In this document: positions 43,269-50,731 of the stretch, one piece after another
Numbering within the stretch: the stretch's first letter is position 1
How the letters are laid out: each line of letters begins with the position of its first letter
Assembly (NCBI RefSeq): GCF_010548275.1
Contig: NZ_JAAGLT010000013.1
Span: 124,001-188,000 of the forward strand
DNA: 64,000 nt
Direction: 5' to 3'
Source: Streptomyces sp. SID12488
GTDB taxonomy: Bacteria; Actinomycetota; Actinomycetes; Streptomycetales; Streptomycetaceae
Notes under the pieces: model-generated
What the model saw: only the letters and a program-made list of their open reading frames with translations
Databases searched by the model: none
Told to the model about the DNA's origin: nothing
Position numbers and translations under genes: made by a program

Positions 43269-44441
43269 ATGACCCTGTCACTGGACTTACCGCCCACTCC
43301 GTCCACCGCAGCGCAGCGGGCGGCGCGTCCCGACCGGCCGAGCGTCACCGAACTGAGGCTGTCCGCCTACGCGGGGCACCGCCGGGCCAGGTTCCCGCTC
43401 GGGCGGCTCACCCTGCTCGCCGGGCCGAGCGGCGGCGGCAAGACGACCGCGCTCAGGGCGTACGAGTCGCTGGCCCGCCTCGGCTCCGGCGCCACCGTCG
43501 GGGAGGCGTTCCCGGACCCGGCCGCCTGCGTACCGGAACGCGCCCGCCCCGACGCCCAGCGCCGGCGCGGCTTCCGTATCGGCTGTACGGCGGACGGCCC
43601 CGAGGGTCCCGTACTGCTCGACGTCGCCGTCCAGGCCGAGCCCGAACTGCGCATCGTGGGCGAGCGGTTGAGCGCCGGCGGGGTGGTCCTCCTGGAGACG
43701 GCGCTGCGCGATCCCGGCAGGCGCACCGTCCAGGCCGCCTGGCACACTGCCGGTTCGGCGTCGGTCACCCGCGCCCCGATGCCGGACGACCGGCTCGGCA
43801 CGGCCCTGCTGCCGCTGCGGGTGGCCGGGAAGACGGACGGGCAGCGACAGGTCATCGCCGCCGCCGAGCAGATGGTGGTCGCCCTGCGGTCCGTCTTCGC
43901 CTGCGACCCCCGGCCCGACCGGATGCGCACGGCGGTACCGGTGAAGAGCGGGCGACTCCTGCCGGGTTGCGACAACCTGGCCGAGGTCCTCTGGCGCACC
44001 GGGGTGGAATGCACCATCCGGCACGGGCTCTTGGTCGCCGCCGTCCGCGAGGGCTGCGCCGGCCCGGTCACGGACGTACGGGCCGACCGGATCGCCGACG
44101 GTCGCGTCCGTGCCGTACTCGACCGGGGCGACGGTCCGCTCACCCACTTCGGCAGGCTGGGTGACGGCGAGTTGAGGTACGCGGGCCTGGCGCTGGTCCT
44201 GCTGACCGGCCCCGGTGTGCTGGCTGTCGACCAGCCCTGCGAGGTACCCGACGCCCTTCAGACGCTCACGGTCCTGGCTGACGGCTTCGACCGGTCCCTG
44301 GACGTACGGCAGCGCGACCAACTCCTGCGACTGGCGGCGCGTATGTGCGACCGAGGGCACATCCGCCTCATCGGTACGGTGAGCGACGCGTCGTGGGTGG
44401 AGGGGGTGGAGGGGGTGACGGTGGTAGACCTGAAGCCGTGA
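43269..44441 (+). CDS. P-loop ATPase with altered Walker B (AAA/ABC-like)
   Basis: A 390-aa protein with P-loop GPSGGGKTT (52-60), which follows an ABC-like N-terminal strand (RFPLGRLTLLA). The Walker B position reads VLAVDQP: Gln322 sits where the catalytic glutamate is expected (LLIDEP). The motif LGDGELRYAGLALVLL resembles the AAA_21 signature. No membrane segment or transporter partner is present. It sits between the SepF-like gene and the MazG-like gene, whose start overlaps its stop. A Gln in place of Glu suggests ATP binding with slow or no hydrolysis (inference). Confidence 0.75.
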   Translation: MTLSLDLPPTPSTAAQRAARPDRPSVTELRLSAYAGHRRARFPLGRLTLLAGPSGGGKTTALRAYESLARLGSGATVGEAFPDPAACVPERARPDAQRRRGFRIGCTADGPEGPVLLDVAVQAEPELRIVGERLSAGGVVLLETALRDPGRRTVQAAWHTAGSASVTRAPMPDDRLGTALLPLRVAGKTDGQRQVIAAAEQMVVALRSVFACDPRPDRMRTAVPVKSGRLLPGCDNLAEVLWRTGVECTIRHGLLVAAVREGCAGPVTDVRADRIADGRVRAVLDRGDGPLTHFGRLGDGELRYAGLALVLLTGPGVLAVDQPCEVPDALQTLTVLADGFDRSLDVRQRDQLLRLAARMCDRGHIRLIGTVSDASWVEGVEGVTVVDLKP

Positions 44442-44839
44442 CAGACCAGGAGCACGCTGACGGCTTCGAGCAGCCCGAACACCAGGATGAACAGCCCGAA
44501 CACCGGGAGCGCGGCGACCGGTTGGATGTGGCGAAACTCCAGCGCAGGCTGGCCGACTTCGCGGCGGCGCGGAACTGGCAGCCGTTCCACACCCCCAAGA
44601 ACCTCGCCGCCGCGCTCAGCGTGGAGGCGTCCGAACTGGTCGAGATCTTCCAGTGGTTGACGCCCGAGGAGTCGGCACGGGTGATGGACGACCCGGACAC
44701 CGCCCACCGCGTGACGGACGAGGTCGCGGACGTGCTCGCGTATCTGCTCCAACTGTGCGAGGTGCTCGGGATCGACGCGCTGACGGCCCTCGACGCGAAG
44801 ATCGACCGCAACGAACTGAGGTTCCCGACAAAGGAATAG
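44438..44839 (+). CDS. MazG-like nucleotide pyrophosphohydrolase
   Basis: A 133-aa all-helical NTP pyrophosphatase-type protein. The acidic metal-binding motifs EASELVEIFQWL (about 68-79) and DEVADVLAYLLQLCE (about 99-113) are those of the MazG/dCTPase group. The first 30 residues are rich in Gln, Glu, His. It removes non-canonical nucleotides or limits dNTP pools; the substrate is unknown. The GTG at 44438 overlaps the ATPase stop (GTGA), so the three genes (SepF-like, ATPase, MazG) may be one operon. Confidence 0.85.
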   Translation: MTDQEHADGFEQPEHQDEQPEHRERGDRLDVAKLQRRLADFAAARNWQPFHTPKNLAAALSVEASELVEIFQWLTPEESARVMDDPDTAHRVTDEVADVLAYLLQLCEVLGIDALTALDAKIDRNELRFPTKE

Positions 44840-44998
44840 TTACTCTACGGAGTCAAACTGCGGTCCGTTCCCTATTTGTTGTCCGCAGATTTCCGCCTTC
44901 CTCTGGCTTTTCGTCCCACAGCACTTCACTCTGGGTAGTGGACGGTGGAGTTCGGGCGGACGTGCGAACAGCGCGTCGGGGACAGACTGGGGCAGCGC

Positions 44999-45472
44999 AT
45001 GGATGCGGTGCGGCTCATCCTGACGAGTAGACGCGCCCTCGCGAGCAGCGACGGTGTGTCTCAGACCTTGAAGGAGGTGTGGCAGGCGCAGGCCCTCGCG
45101 CAGGCGATAGGCAGCCGCCTCGCGGTCAACGGGCCACCCGAACTGCGGGGCGAGGCGCTGGGGTTGACCGAACTGGCGGGCCGGGGCTGCGGAGTCCTGG
45201 ATGAACCGCCCCTCGCCGCAGGCGCGTTACGTGCGGCCCAGCTCACCGAGCTGGGCGACGCCCGCCACGCTCTCCTCTGCCTCGGCGCCCTCCTCGGCGA
45301 GGCGGGCATGGCCCTGGTCGGCATCGCCAGCGCAGCGGACGACGAGACGACGTACTGGCAGTGCATGGAATCGATCGACGCGGCGGACGAGTCCCGCGAC
45401 CGCGTCCTGGAGATGCTCCGCAAACTGGCGGCCAGGGAGGCGGCGGGGGGAGCGGAGCGGGTGGCCGGATAG
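44999..45472 (+). CDS. conserved hypothetical protein (DUF6099-like)
   Basis: A 157-aa soluble protein, alpha-helical and rich in Leu/Ala, starting MDAVRLILTSRRALASSDGV. Blocks such as QALAQAIGSRLAVNGPPELR and ELAGRGCGVLDEP match a Streptomyces-specific family that I think is DUF6099; the name is from memory. No catalytic motif is visible. The ATG at 44999 begins the conserved part but has only a weak ribosome site; a GTG at 44945 is an alternative. A dispersed repeat with a strong hairpin follows the gene. Confidence 0.65.
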   Translation: MDAVRLILTSRRALASSDGVSQTLKEVWQAQALAQAIGSRLAVNGPPELRGEALGLTELAGRGCGVLDEPPLAAGALRAAQLTELGDARHALLCLGALLGEAGMALVGIASAADDETTYWQCMESIDAADESRDRVLEMLRKLAAREAAGGAERVAG

Positions 45473-45493
45473 GCGGTTCGTTCGGCGCGGGCC

Positions 45494-45566
45494 GGTGGGG
45501 GCTGATCGCGCCCGCGCGGCGGAGCCCCAGGTGGATACAGCCCCGCGCCCCTTTCGGGGCGCGTTG
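45494..45566 (-). repeat. dispersed intergenic repeat, second family, copy 1
   Basis: Read on the minus strand it has GGGGCGCGGGGCTGTATC, then GGCTCCGCCGCG, then GGGCGCGATCAGCCCCCAC. The same series recurs at 59854-59945 on the plus strand. This is the commonly seen Streptomyces intergenic repeat type. It lies downstream of the DUF6099-like gene. Confidence 0.75.
45544..45563. terminator. hairpin CGCGCCCC-TTTC-GGGGCGCG
   Basis: A perfect 8-bp stem with a 4-base loop, 71 bp after the DUF6099-like gene and part of the dispersed repeat. It could stop transcription from that side. Confidence 0.65.
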
Positions 45567-45623
45567 CGCGCCCGACTCTCCGCCTGGCAGGGGGCCGAGC
45601 CCGGCGGCTCGGCCCGGGCAATT

Positions 45624-45794
45624 TCAACCCGCCTCAGTCTCCTCCGCGGACGTCGACGACACCCCCGCCGACTGAAAATCGGCGTCCAGTGCAGACAGAT
45701 CTGCGTTCAGCGCGGCCATCAGTTCCTCCATCTGCTGCAGCAGCCCCTTCGGCTGTGTGGGCCCCGCCTGCTGCGGCACGACTTCTTCGGACAA
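45624..45794 (-). CDS. small acidic peptide, 56 aa, TTG start
   Basis: A short frame on the minus strand, beginning LSEEVVPQQAGPTQPKG, then a helix LLQQMEELMAALNADLSALD, and an acidic Ser/Thr-rich end. A strong GAGGAGG stands 8 bases before the TTG, with no better start inside. It has no cysteine and no membrane helix. It is divergent from the LLM oxidoreductase. No family was recognised; RiPP precursor-like shape was considered but no modification gene is near. Confidence 0.5.
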   Translation of the reverse strand: MSEEVVPQQAGPTQPKGLLQQMEELMAALNADLSALDADFQSAGVSSTSAEETEAG

Positions 45795-46064
45795 TGGACG
45801 GCCTCCTCGGCCCCTGGCTCCCGGAGGAGCCGGCACGGGTGCGCCCCGGAGAGCGAGCGGGCCGGCAATCGAACTGGCCGACCGGTCGCCGCCGGCGCGG
45901 GCGCCGGTCGGGCCGGCTCCGCCCGAGCCAACGATCATCGCGGTGGGGAGTCACTGGCACGGACCCGCACCTCGCACGCTGTTGACGGTTTTTCACCCGA
46001 CCGGGGAGGCGTGGGGCAGGGGGCGCCGGTGGGGTTGACCGGGGTCCGAGTGCAGGATGGGGGC

Positions 46065-46988
46065 ATGGATCTTCGCATCTTCACCGAACCCCAGCAAGGC
46101 GCGACCTACGACACCCTGCTCGCCGTGGCGAAGGCCACCGAGGACCTTGGTTTCGACGCGTTCTTCCGCTCCGACCACTACCTCCACATGGGCTCGGGGG
46201 ACGGCCTGCCCGGCCCCACCGACGCCTGGATCACCCTTGCCGGACTCGCCCGCGAGACCAAGCGCATCCGCCTCGGCACCCTGATGAGCGCCGCCACCTT
46301 CCGTCTTCCCGGCGTCCTGGCGATCCAGGTCGCACAGGTCGACCAGATGTCCGGCGGGCGGGTCGAACTCGGCCTGGGCGCGGGCTGGTTCGAGGAGGAG
46401 CACAAGGCGTACGGCATCCCGTTCCCGCAGGAGAAGTTCGCCCGCCTCGAAGAGCAGCTGGCGATCGTCACCGGCCTGTGGGAGACGAAGGCCGGCGAAA
46501 CGTTCAGCCACCACGGCACGCACTACGACCTCACCGACTCACCTGCTCTGCCCAAACCCGCGCAGGCCAAGATCCCCGTGCTCGTCGGCGGCCACGGCGC
46601 GGCCCGTACCCCGCGGCTCACCGCGCAGTACGCCGACGAGTTCAACATGCCGTTCTCGTCGGTCGAGGACACCGAGCGCCAGTTCGGCCGGGTGCGCGCG
46701 GCGGCAGAGCAGGCGGGCCGCAAGGCCGACGGGCTGACGTACTCGAACGCGCTGGTGGTCTGCGTCGGCAAGGACGACCAGGAACTGGCCCGCCGCGCCG
46801 CCGCGATCGGCCGCGAGGTCGACGAACTCAGGGCCAACGGACTGGCGGGCTCCCCGGCGGAGGTCGTGGAGAAGATCGGCCGCTACGCGGAGATCGGCTC
46901 CCAGCGGATCTACCTCCAGATCCTCGACCTCGACGATCTGGACCACCTTGAGCTGATCTCCTCGCAGGTGCAGTCGCAGCTGTCGTAA
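46065..46988 (+). CDS. LLM class F420-dependent oxidoreductase
   Basis: A 307-aa TIM-barrel protein of the luciferase-like monooxygenase group. Seen: MDLRIFTEPQQGATYDTLL, GFDAFFRSDHYLHMGSGDG, RLGTLMSAATFRLPG, VELGLGAGWFEEEHKAYG and IPVLVGGHG. Actinobacterial members use F420 as hydride carrier; substrate unknown. The ATG at 46065 has AGGATGGGGG upstream. It is followed by the end of a truncated hydrolase gene on the other strand. Confidence 0.87.
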   Translation: MDLRIFTEPQQGATYDTLLAVAKATEDLGFDAFFRSDHYLHMGSGDGLPGPTDAWITLAGLARETKRIRLGTLMSAATFRLPGVLAIQVAQVDQMSGGRVELGLGAGWFEEEHKAYGIPFPQEKFARLEEQLAIVTGLWETKAGETFSHHGTHYDLTDSPALPKPAQAKIPVLVGGHGAARTPRLTAQYADEFNMPFSSVEDTERQFGRVRAAAEQAGRKADGLTYSNALVVCVGKDDQELARRAAAIGREVDELRANGLAGSPAEVVEKIGRYAEIGSQRIYLQILDLDDLDHLELISSQVQSQLS

Positions 46989-47615
46989 CGCCGGAGTGCG
47001 GGGCGGGTCACCGCCGGTCACCGCCGGCAGCCCCGGCCCCGCGCACCGCACATCCGCCGTGGGCACCCGCCCGTCGACCAGATGGACGGCGGCCGTCGAG
47101 TCCACGCACGCGTCGTCCCGGCTCGCGAACACGCCCTGGGAGCAGTCGTCGTCGAGGGTGACCGGGCGGGAGCCGAGCAGCGGGCGGCGCAGTGCGTGGG
47201 CACCCTCGATCGGGGTGACCGGGTCGTGGGCGGAGGCGATCAGCAGGACGGGCGGGGCGGCGGGGGTGCCCAGGGCCGTACGGCGGGCGGGCCGGTGGTG
47301 CCGGAAGGTGCAGGCCGACGTCTCCATGCCGGTCAGTACGGGCTGTGGGTCCAGCCGTCGTGTGCGGCGGAGGCCGGCCAGGATGCGGGCTGGGGTCGGA
47401 CCGGGTCCGTCGGTGCACTTCACCGTCCGGCTCGCCGCATCGAAGGTGCGTGAGTCCGGCGAGTCGAGGGCGGTCGCGGGGCGCGGTGTGCCCGTCGTAC
47501 TGTCCCGCAGATGCGTACGCAGTACGTCGGCCAGGGCCGCCCAGCGTTCGGTCCGGTGGAAGGCGTGGTGGAGGGCCTGGCCGAAGGCCGCTCGGGCGGG
47601 CGGCTCGCGGCGGCT
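46989..47615 (-). pseudogene. 5'-truncated remnant of a TAP-type secreted alpha/beta hydrolase
   Basis: The frame encodes the C-terminal third of a tripeptidyl-aminopeptidase-like hydrolase, with FGQALHHAFHRTERWAALAD, then the TAP C-terminal domain PVLLIASAHDPVTPIEGAHA and DACVDSTAAVHLVDGRVPTA, ending near VRCAGPGLP. The signal peptide, the catalytic serine and some 300 residues are absent. The fragment begins, in frame, right after the stop of the M1 peptidase gene. At its other end the usual stop after the Cys-rich C-terminus is missing and the frame runs on antisense to the LLM gene. It is best seen as a decayed gene. Confidence 0.75.
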
Positions 47616-49016
47616 TCAGCGGATGCGGTACTGCTTCCAGAAAGGGCCCAGATCCTTGTCGGTCATCGACTGGGCGGCCTTCTTGAAGTCGGCCGTGCTG
47701 GAGACGCCGTACCAGTGGTCGCGGGCGTACCGCTTGAGGAGTCGCGCCATGGTGTCGGCGCCGAGGGTGCGCTCCAGATCGGCCAGGGCGCAGGGGCCGG
47801 CCGTGTACACGACGTGGTACTCGCCGCGGTTCGCGGACCAGTAGGCCATCGAGTTGGTGAGCGCGGCGCGGTCGCTCGGCCAGTTGTCCTCCGACCAGCA
47901 GTCGAGTGTGTCCCAGCCGTAGAAGCGCGCGTTGGCGTACTGGGCGAAACTCTCGTCCAGCCAGGGCGAGTTGTACTCGTCGTTGCCCACGATGCCGTAC
48001 CACCACTGGTGGGCCACCTCATGGACGACGGCGCTGCCTTCCTCGGTGGTGCCGAGGAGGACCAGGCCGGGGTACTCCATGCCACCGCCGAACCCACTGG
48101 TCATCACGAGGTCGATCTCGCCGTACGGATAGCGGCCGAACTCCCTGCCGAACCGGTCGACGGCGGCTACGCCGTCCTGGCGGCTGAGGCGGACGCCCGC
48201 GGCGGAAGTGCCCGGCGCCCAGTACGACTTCACGCGCACGCCCCCGGGCGAGGTCTCGGTCGCGGTGCGGAACGCGCCCGCCGCCCACGCGAAGTCCCGT
48301 ACCTGATGGGCGACGCTGTGGGTGACCGTGCGCCCGGGCTTGCCGGGGCGGGTCCAAGTGCGGCCGGTCGCCGGGACCTTGAGGGCCGACGGGTGGTCGA
48401 GGCGCACCCGGAAGTCGCTTGCCAGAGCGTAGAAGCTCTCGCCGGTCGCCACATACGGATCGAGATGCCACCCCTTCGTGTCGTGCACGGCCAGGACCGG
48501 CAGCGCGTTGCCCAGGAAGCGGAACCCGCCCTCGCGGCCGAAGCGGCTGTTCCGTCCGGGCACGTTGATGGACACGTCGAGGGCGATGGTCGTCCGCTCA
48601 CCGCGTGCGAGCGGCTTCGGCAGGGTGACGCCCAGTGCCGTGCAGCCCACGGTGAGGCGGCCCGGAGTGCCGCCGCGCACCTTGGAAACCCTGACGGGGG
48701 AGGGCTTGCCGGGCGTGCCGCACCCGTCGTCGCCGTTGCCCCACAGGCGTACGTACACCTCGCGCAGGGGCCGGTCGGAGGCGTTGCGGAACGACATCCG
48801 CTGCCGGCCGGTCCAGTGGGAGCCGTCGGTGTCGGCGCGCAGGGTCACCTCGTAGCGGAGGCGGTCGGGGGTCGCGGCATCGGCGGAGGTCCCTGTCCTG
48901 GCGCCGGGCGCCGTCTCGGCCCGGGCCACGGTGGAGCCCGCTGTCACGAGGCACGCGAGCAGCACAACCAGCAGACGGTGAGCGGTTCTTGACGACCACG
49001 CGGACAGCGACGACAT
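47616..49016 (-). CDS. secreted M1-family metallopeptidase
   Basis: A 466-aa zinc aminopeptidase. An N-terminal signal peptide (LLVVLLACLVTAGSTVARAE, about 15-34) is followed by an M1-type N-domain. The catalytic zinc site is VVHEVAHQWWYG (HExxH), with the third ligand in PWLDESFAQYANARFYG. SGFGGGMEYPGLVLL is the substrate GxMEN-like loop (here GGMEYP). It is secreted and cleaves N-terminal residues from peptides. It starts at an ATG at 49016; the TAP-hydrolase remnant follows its stop in the same frame. Confidence 0.9.
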   Translation of the reverse strand: MSSLSAWSSRTAHRLLVVLLACLVTAGSTVARAETAPGARTGTSADAATPDRLRYEVTLRADTDGSHWTGRQRMSFRNASDRPLREVYVRLWGNGDDGCGTPGKPSPVRVSKVRGGTPGRLTVGCTALGVTLPKPLARGERTTIALDVSINVPGRNSRFGREGGFRFLGNALPVLAVHDTKGWHLDPYVATGESFYALASDFRVRLDHPSALKVPATGRTWTRPGKPGRTVTHSVAHQVRDFAWAAGAFRTATETSPGGVRVKSYWAPGTSAAGVRLSRQDGVAAVDRFGREFGRYPYGEIDLVMTSGFGGGMEYPGLVLLGTTEEGSAVVHEVAHQWWYGIVGNDEYNSPWLDESFAQYANARFYGWDTLDCWSEDNWPSDRAALTNSMAYWSANRGEYHVVYTAGPCALADLERTLGADTMARLLKRYARDHWYGVSSTADFKKAAQSMTDKDLGPFWKQYRIR

Positions 49017-49231
49017 GGCAGCGGATCATGCCACATCGCTCTGGATCCTGGCCTCTGCCTGCGAGAAGAGAGGGGGTCGGCTCCGCTTGGGCAGCGGAGA
49101 CGCGCGGCGGATCCAGGAAGACGGACGAAAGGGTGCCGAGGGAAAATGCCCGAGTGCCCCGGGGGCGTTCGCTGTACGTTGACGCACAGCAAGTACCCCC
49201 AGTTCAAACCCTTCTCTGAGGCCTGGCCACC

Positions 49232-50731
49232 GTGTTCCTGACGATCAGCACCACCGGCACCCCCGAACGCCCCGCGACCGACCTCGGCTACCTGCTGCAC
49301 AAGCATCCCGACAACGCGCAGACGTTCTCCACCTCCTACGGCACCGCGCACGTCCTCTACCCCGAGGCGTCCGACGAGCGCTGTTCGGCCGCGCTGCTGC
49401 TGGAGGTCGACGCGGTCGCACTGGTCCGGCGCGGCAAGGGCAAGGGACGGGGCGGCGCACCCGACGCGGCACTCGCGCAGTACGTCAACGACCGTCCGTA
49501 CGCGGCCTCTTCGCTGCTCGCGGTCGCGCTGAGCGCGGTGTTCAGAAGCGCGATGCAGGGTCAGTGCCGGGCGAAGCCCGAACTCCCGGACCAGGCACGT
49601 CCGTTGAGGGTCGAGGTGCCCGCGCTGCCGGCCCGGGGCGGCGCCGATCTCGTACGGAACCTGTTCGAACCGCTCGGCTGGACGGTGACGGCCGAACCGG
49701 TCGCGCTGGACCCGGAGTTCCCGGAGTGGGGCGACTCGCGGTACGTGGCTCTCGTCCTCGAGTCGGAGACGCTGACCCTCGCCGAGGCGCTGCGCCACCT
49801 GTACGTCCTGCTGCCGGTCCTCGACGACGCCAAGCACTACTGGGTGGCGCCCGACGAGGTCGACAAACTGCTGCGGGCGGGCGAGGGCTGGCTGCCCGCG
49901 CACCCGGAACAGAAACTGATCACCAGCCGCTATCTGTCGCGCCGTTGGTCGCTGACCCGGCAGGCGATGGAGCGACTGGAACTGCTCCGGCTGGCCGAGG
50001 CCGACGACAGCGAGGTCGAGGAGATCGACAACGCGGTCGAGGACGAGACGGAGGCGGAGCCGGAGGAGAAGCCGACTTCGCTCGGCGTGCAGCGCCGGGA
50101 CGCGATCATCGCGGCGCTGAAGGCGTCCGGGACCGCCCGGGTGCTCGATCTCGGTTGCGGGCAGGGCCAGTTGGTGCAGGCGCTGCTCAAGGACCCGGTG
50201 TTCACCGAGATCGTCGGTGTGGACGTGTCGATGCGCGCGCTCACCATCGCCTCGCGGCGGTTGAAGCTGGACCGGATGGGGGAGCGGCAGGCGGCGCGCG
50301 TCAAGCTGCTCCAAGGCTCGCTCGCCTACACCGACAAGCGGCTCAAGGGGTACGACGCGGCCGTGCTGTGCGAGGTCGTCGAACACCTCGACCTGCCGCG
50401 TCTGCCGGCCCTGGAGTACGCGGTGTTCGGCGCGGCCCGTCCCCGCACGGTCCTCGTGACGACGCCGAACGTCGAGTACAACGTCCGCTGGGAATCCCTC
50501 CCGGCCGGCCACAGCCGACACAGCGACCACCGCTTCGAGTGGACCCGGGAGGAGTTCCGTACCTGGGCGGACGCGGTGGCCGAACGGCACGGCTACGAGG
50601 CGGAGTTCGTGCCCGTCGGGCCGGACGATCCGGAGGTGGGCCCGCCGACCCAGATGGCCGTGTTCACGATGAAGACCGAGACCGAGACCAGGAACGGCAT
50701 GAGGGAAGAGAAGGAGGCGAAGGCCGCATGA
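49232..50731 (+). CDS. hen1: Hen1, 3'-terminal RNA ribose 2'-O-methyltransferase
   Basis: A 499-aa bacterial Hen1. The first 240 residues are the Hen1 N-terminal (FLTISTTGTPERPATDLGYL, ligase-activating) domain. After an acidic linker the methyltransferase has VLDLGCGQGQLVQALL (about 306-321), AVLCEVVEHLD with the metal-binding glutamates/histidine, and TTPNVEYNVRWESLPAGHSR. It methylates the 2'-OH at the break point of cleaved RNA, protecting the repaired site. It starts at GTG 49232. Its stop overlaps the Pnkp start (ATGA), so both repair enzymes are made together. Confidence 0.95.
   Translation: MFLTISTTGTPERPATDLGYLLHKHPDNAQTFSTSYGTAHVLYPEASDERCSAALLLEVDAVALVRRGKGKGRGGAPDAALAQYVNDRPYAASSLLAVALSAVFRSAMQGQCRAKPELPDQARPLRVEVPALPARGGADLVRNLFEPLGWTVTAEPVALDPEFPEWGDSRYVALVLESETLTLAEALRHLYVLLPVLDDAKHYWVAPDEVDKLLRAGEGWLPAHPEQKLITSRYLSRRWSLTRQAMERLELLRLAEADDSEVEEIDNAVEDETEAEPEEKPTSLGVQRRDAIIAALKASGTARVLDLGCGQGQLVQALLKDPVFTEIVGVDVSMRALTIASRRLKLDRMGERQAARVKLLQGSLAYTDKRLKGYDAAVLCEVVEHLDLPRLPALEYAVFGAARPRTVLVTTPNVEYNVRWESLPAGHSRHSDHRFEWTREEFRTWADAVAERHGYEAEFVPVGPDDPEVGPPTQMAVFTMKTETETRNGMREEKEAKAA

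Noticed and set aside
45624..45794. Lanthipeptide or other RiPP precursor
   Set aside because: No Cys or typical leader motif and no modifying enzyme gene nearby.
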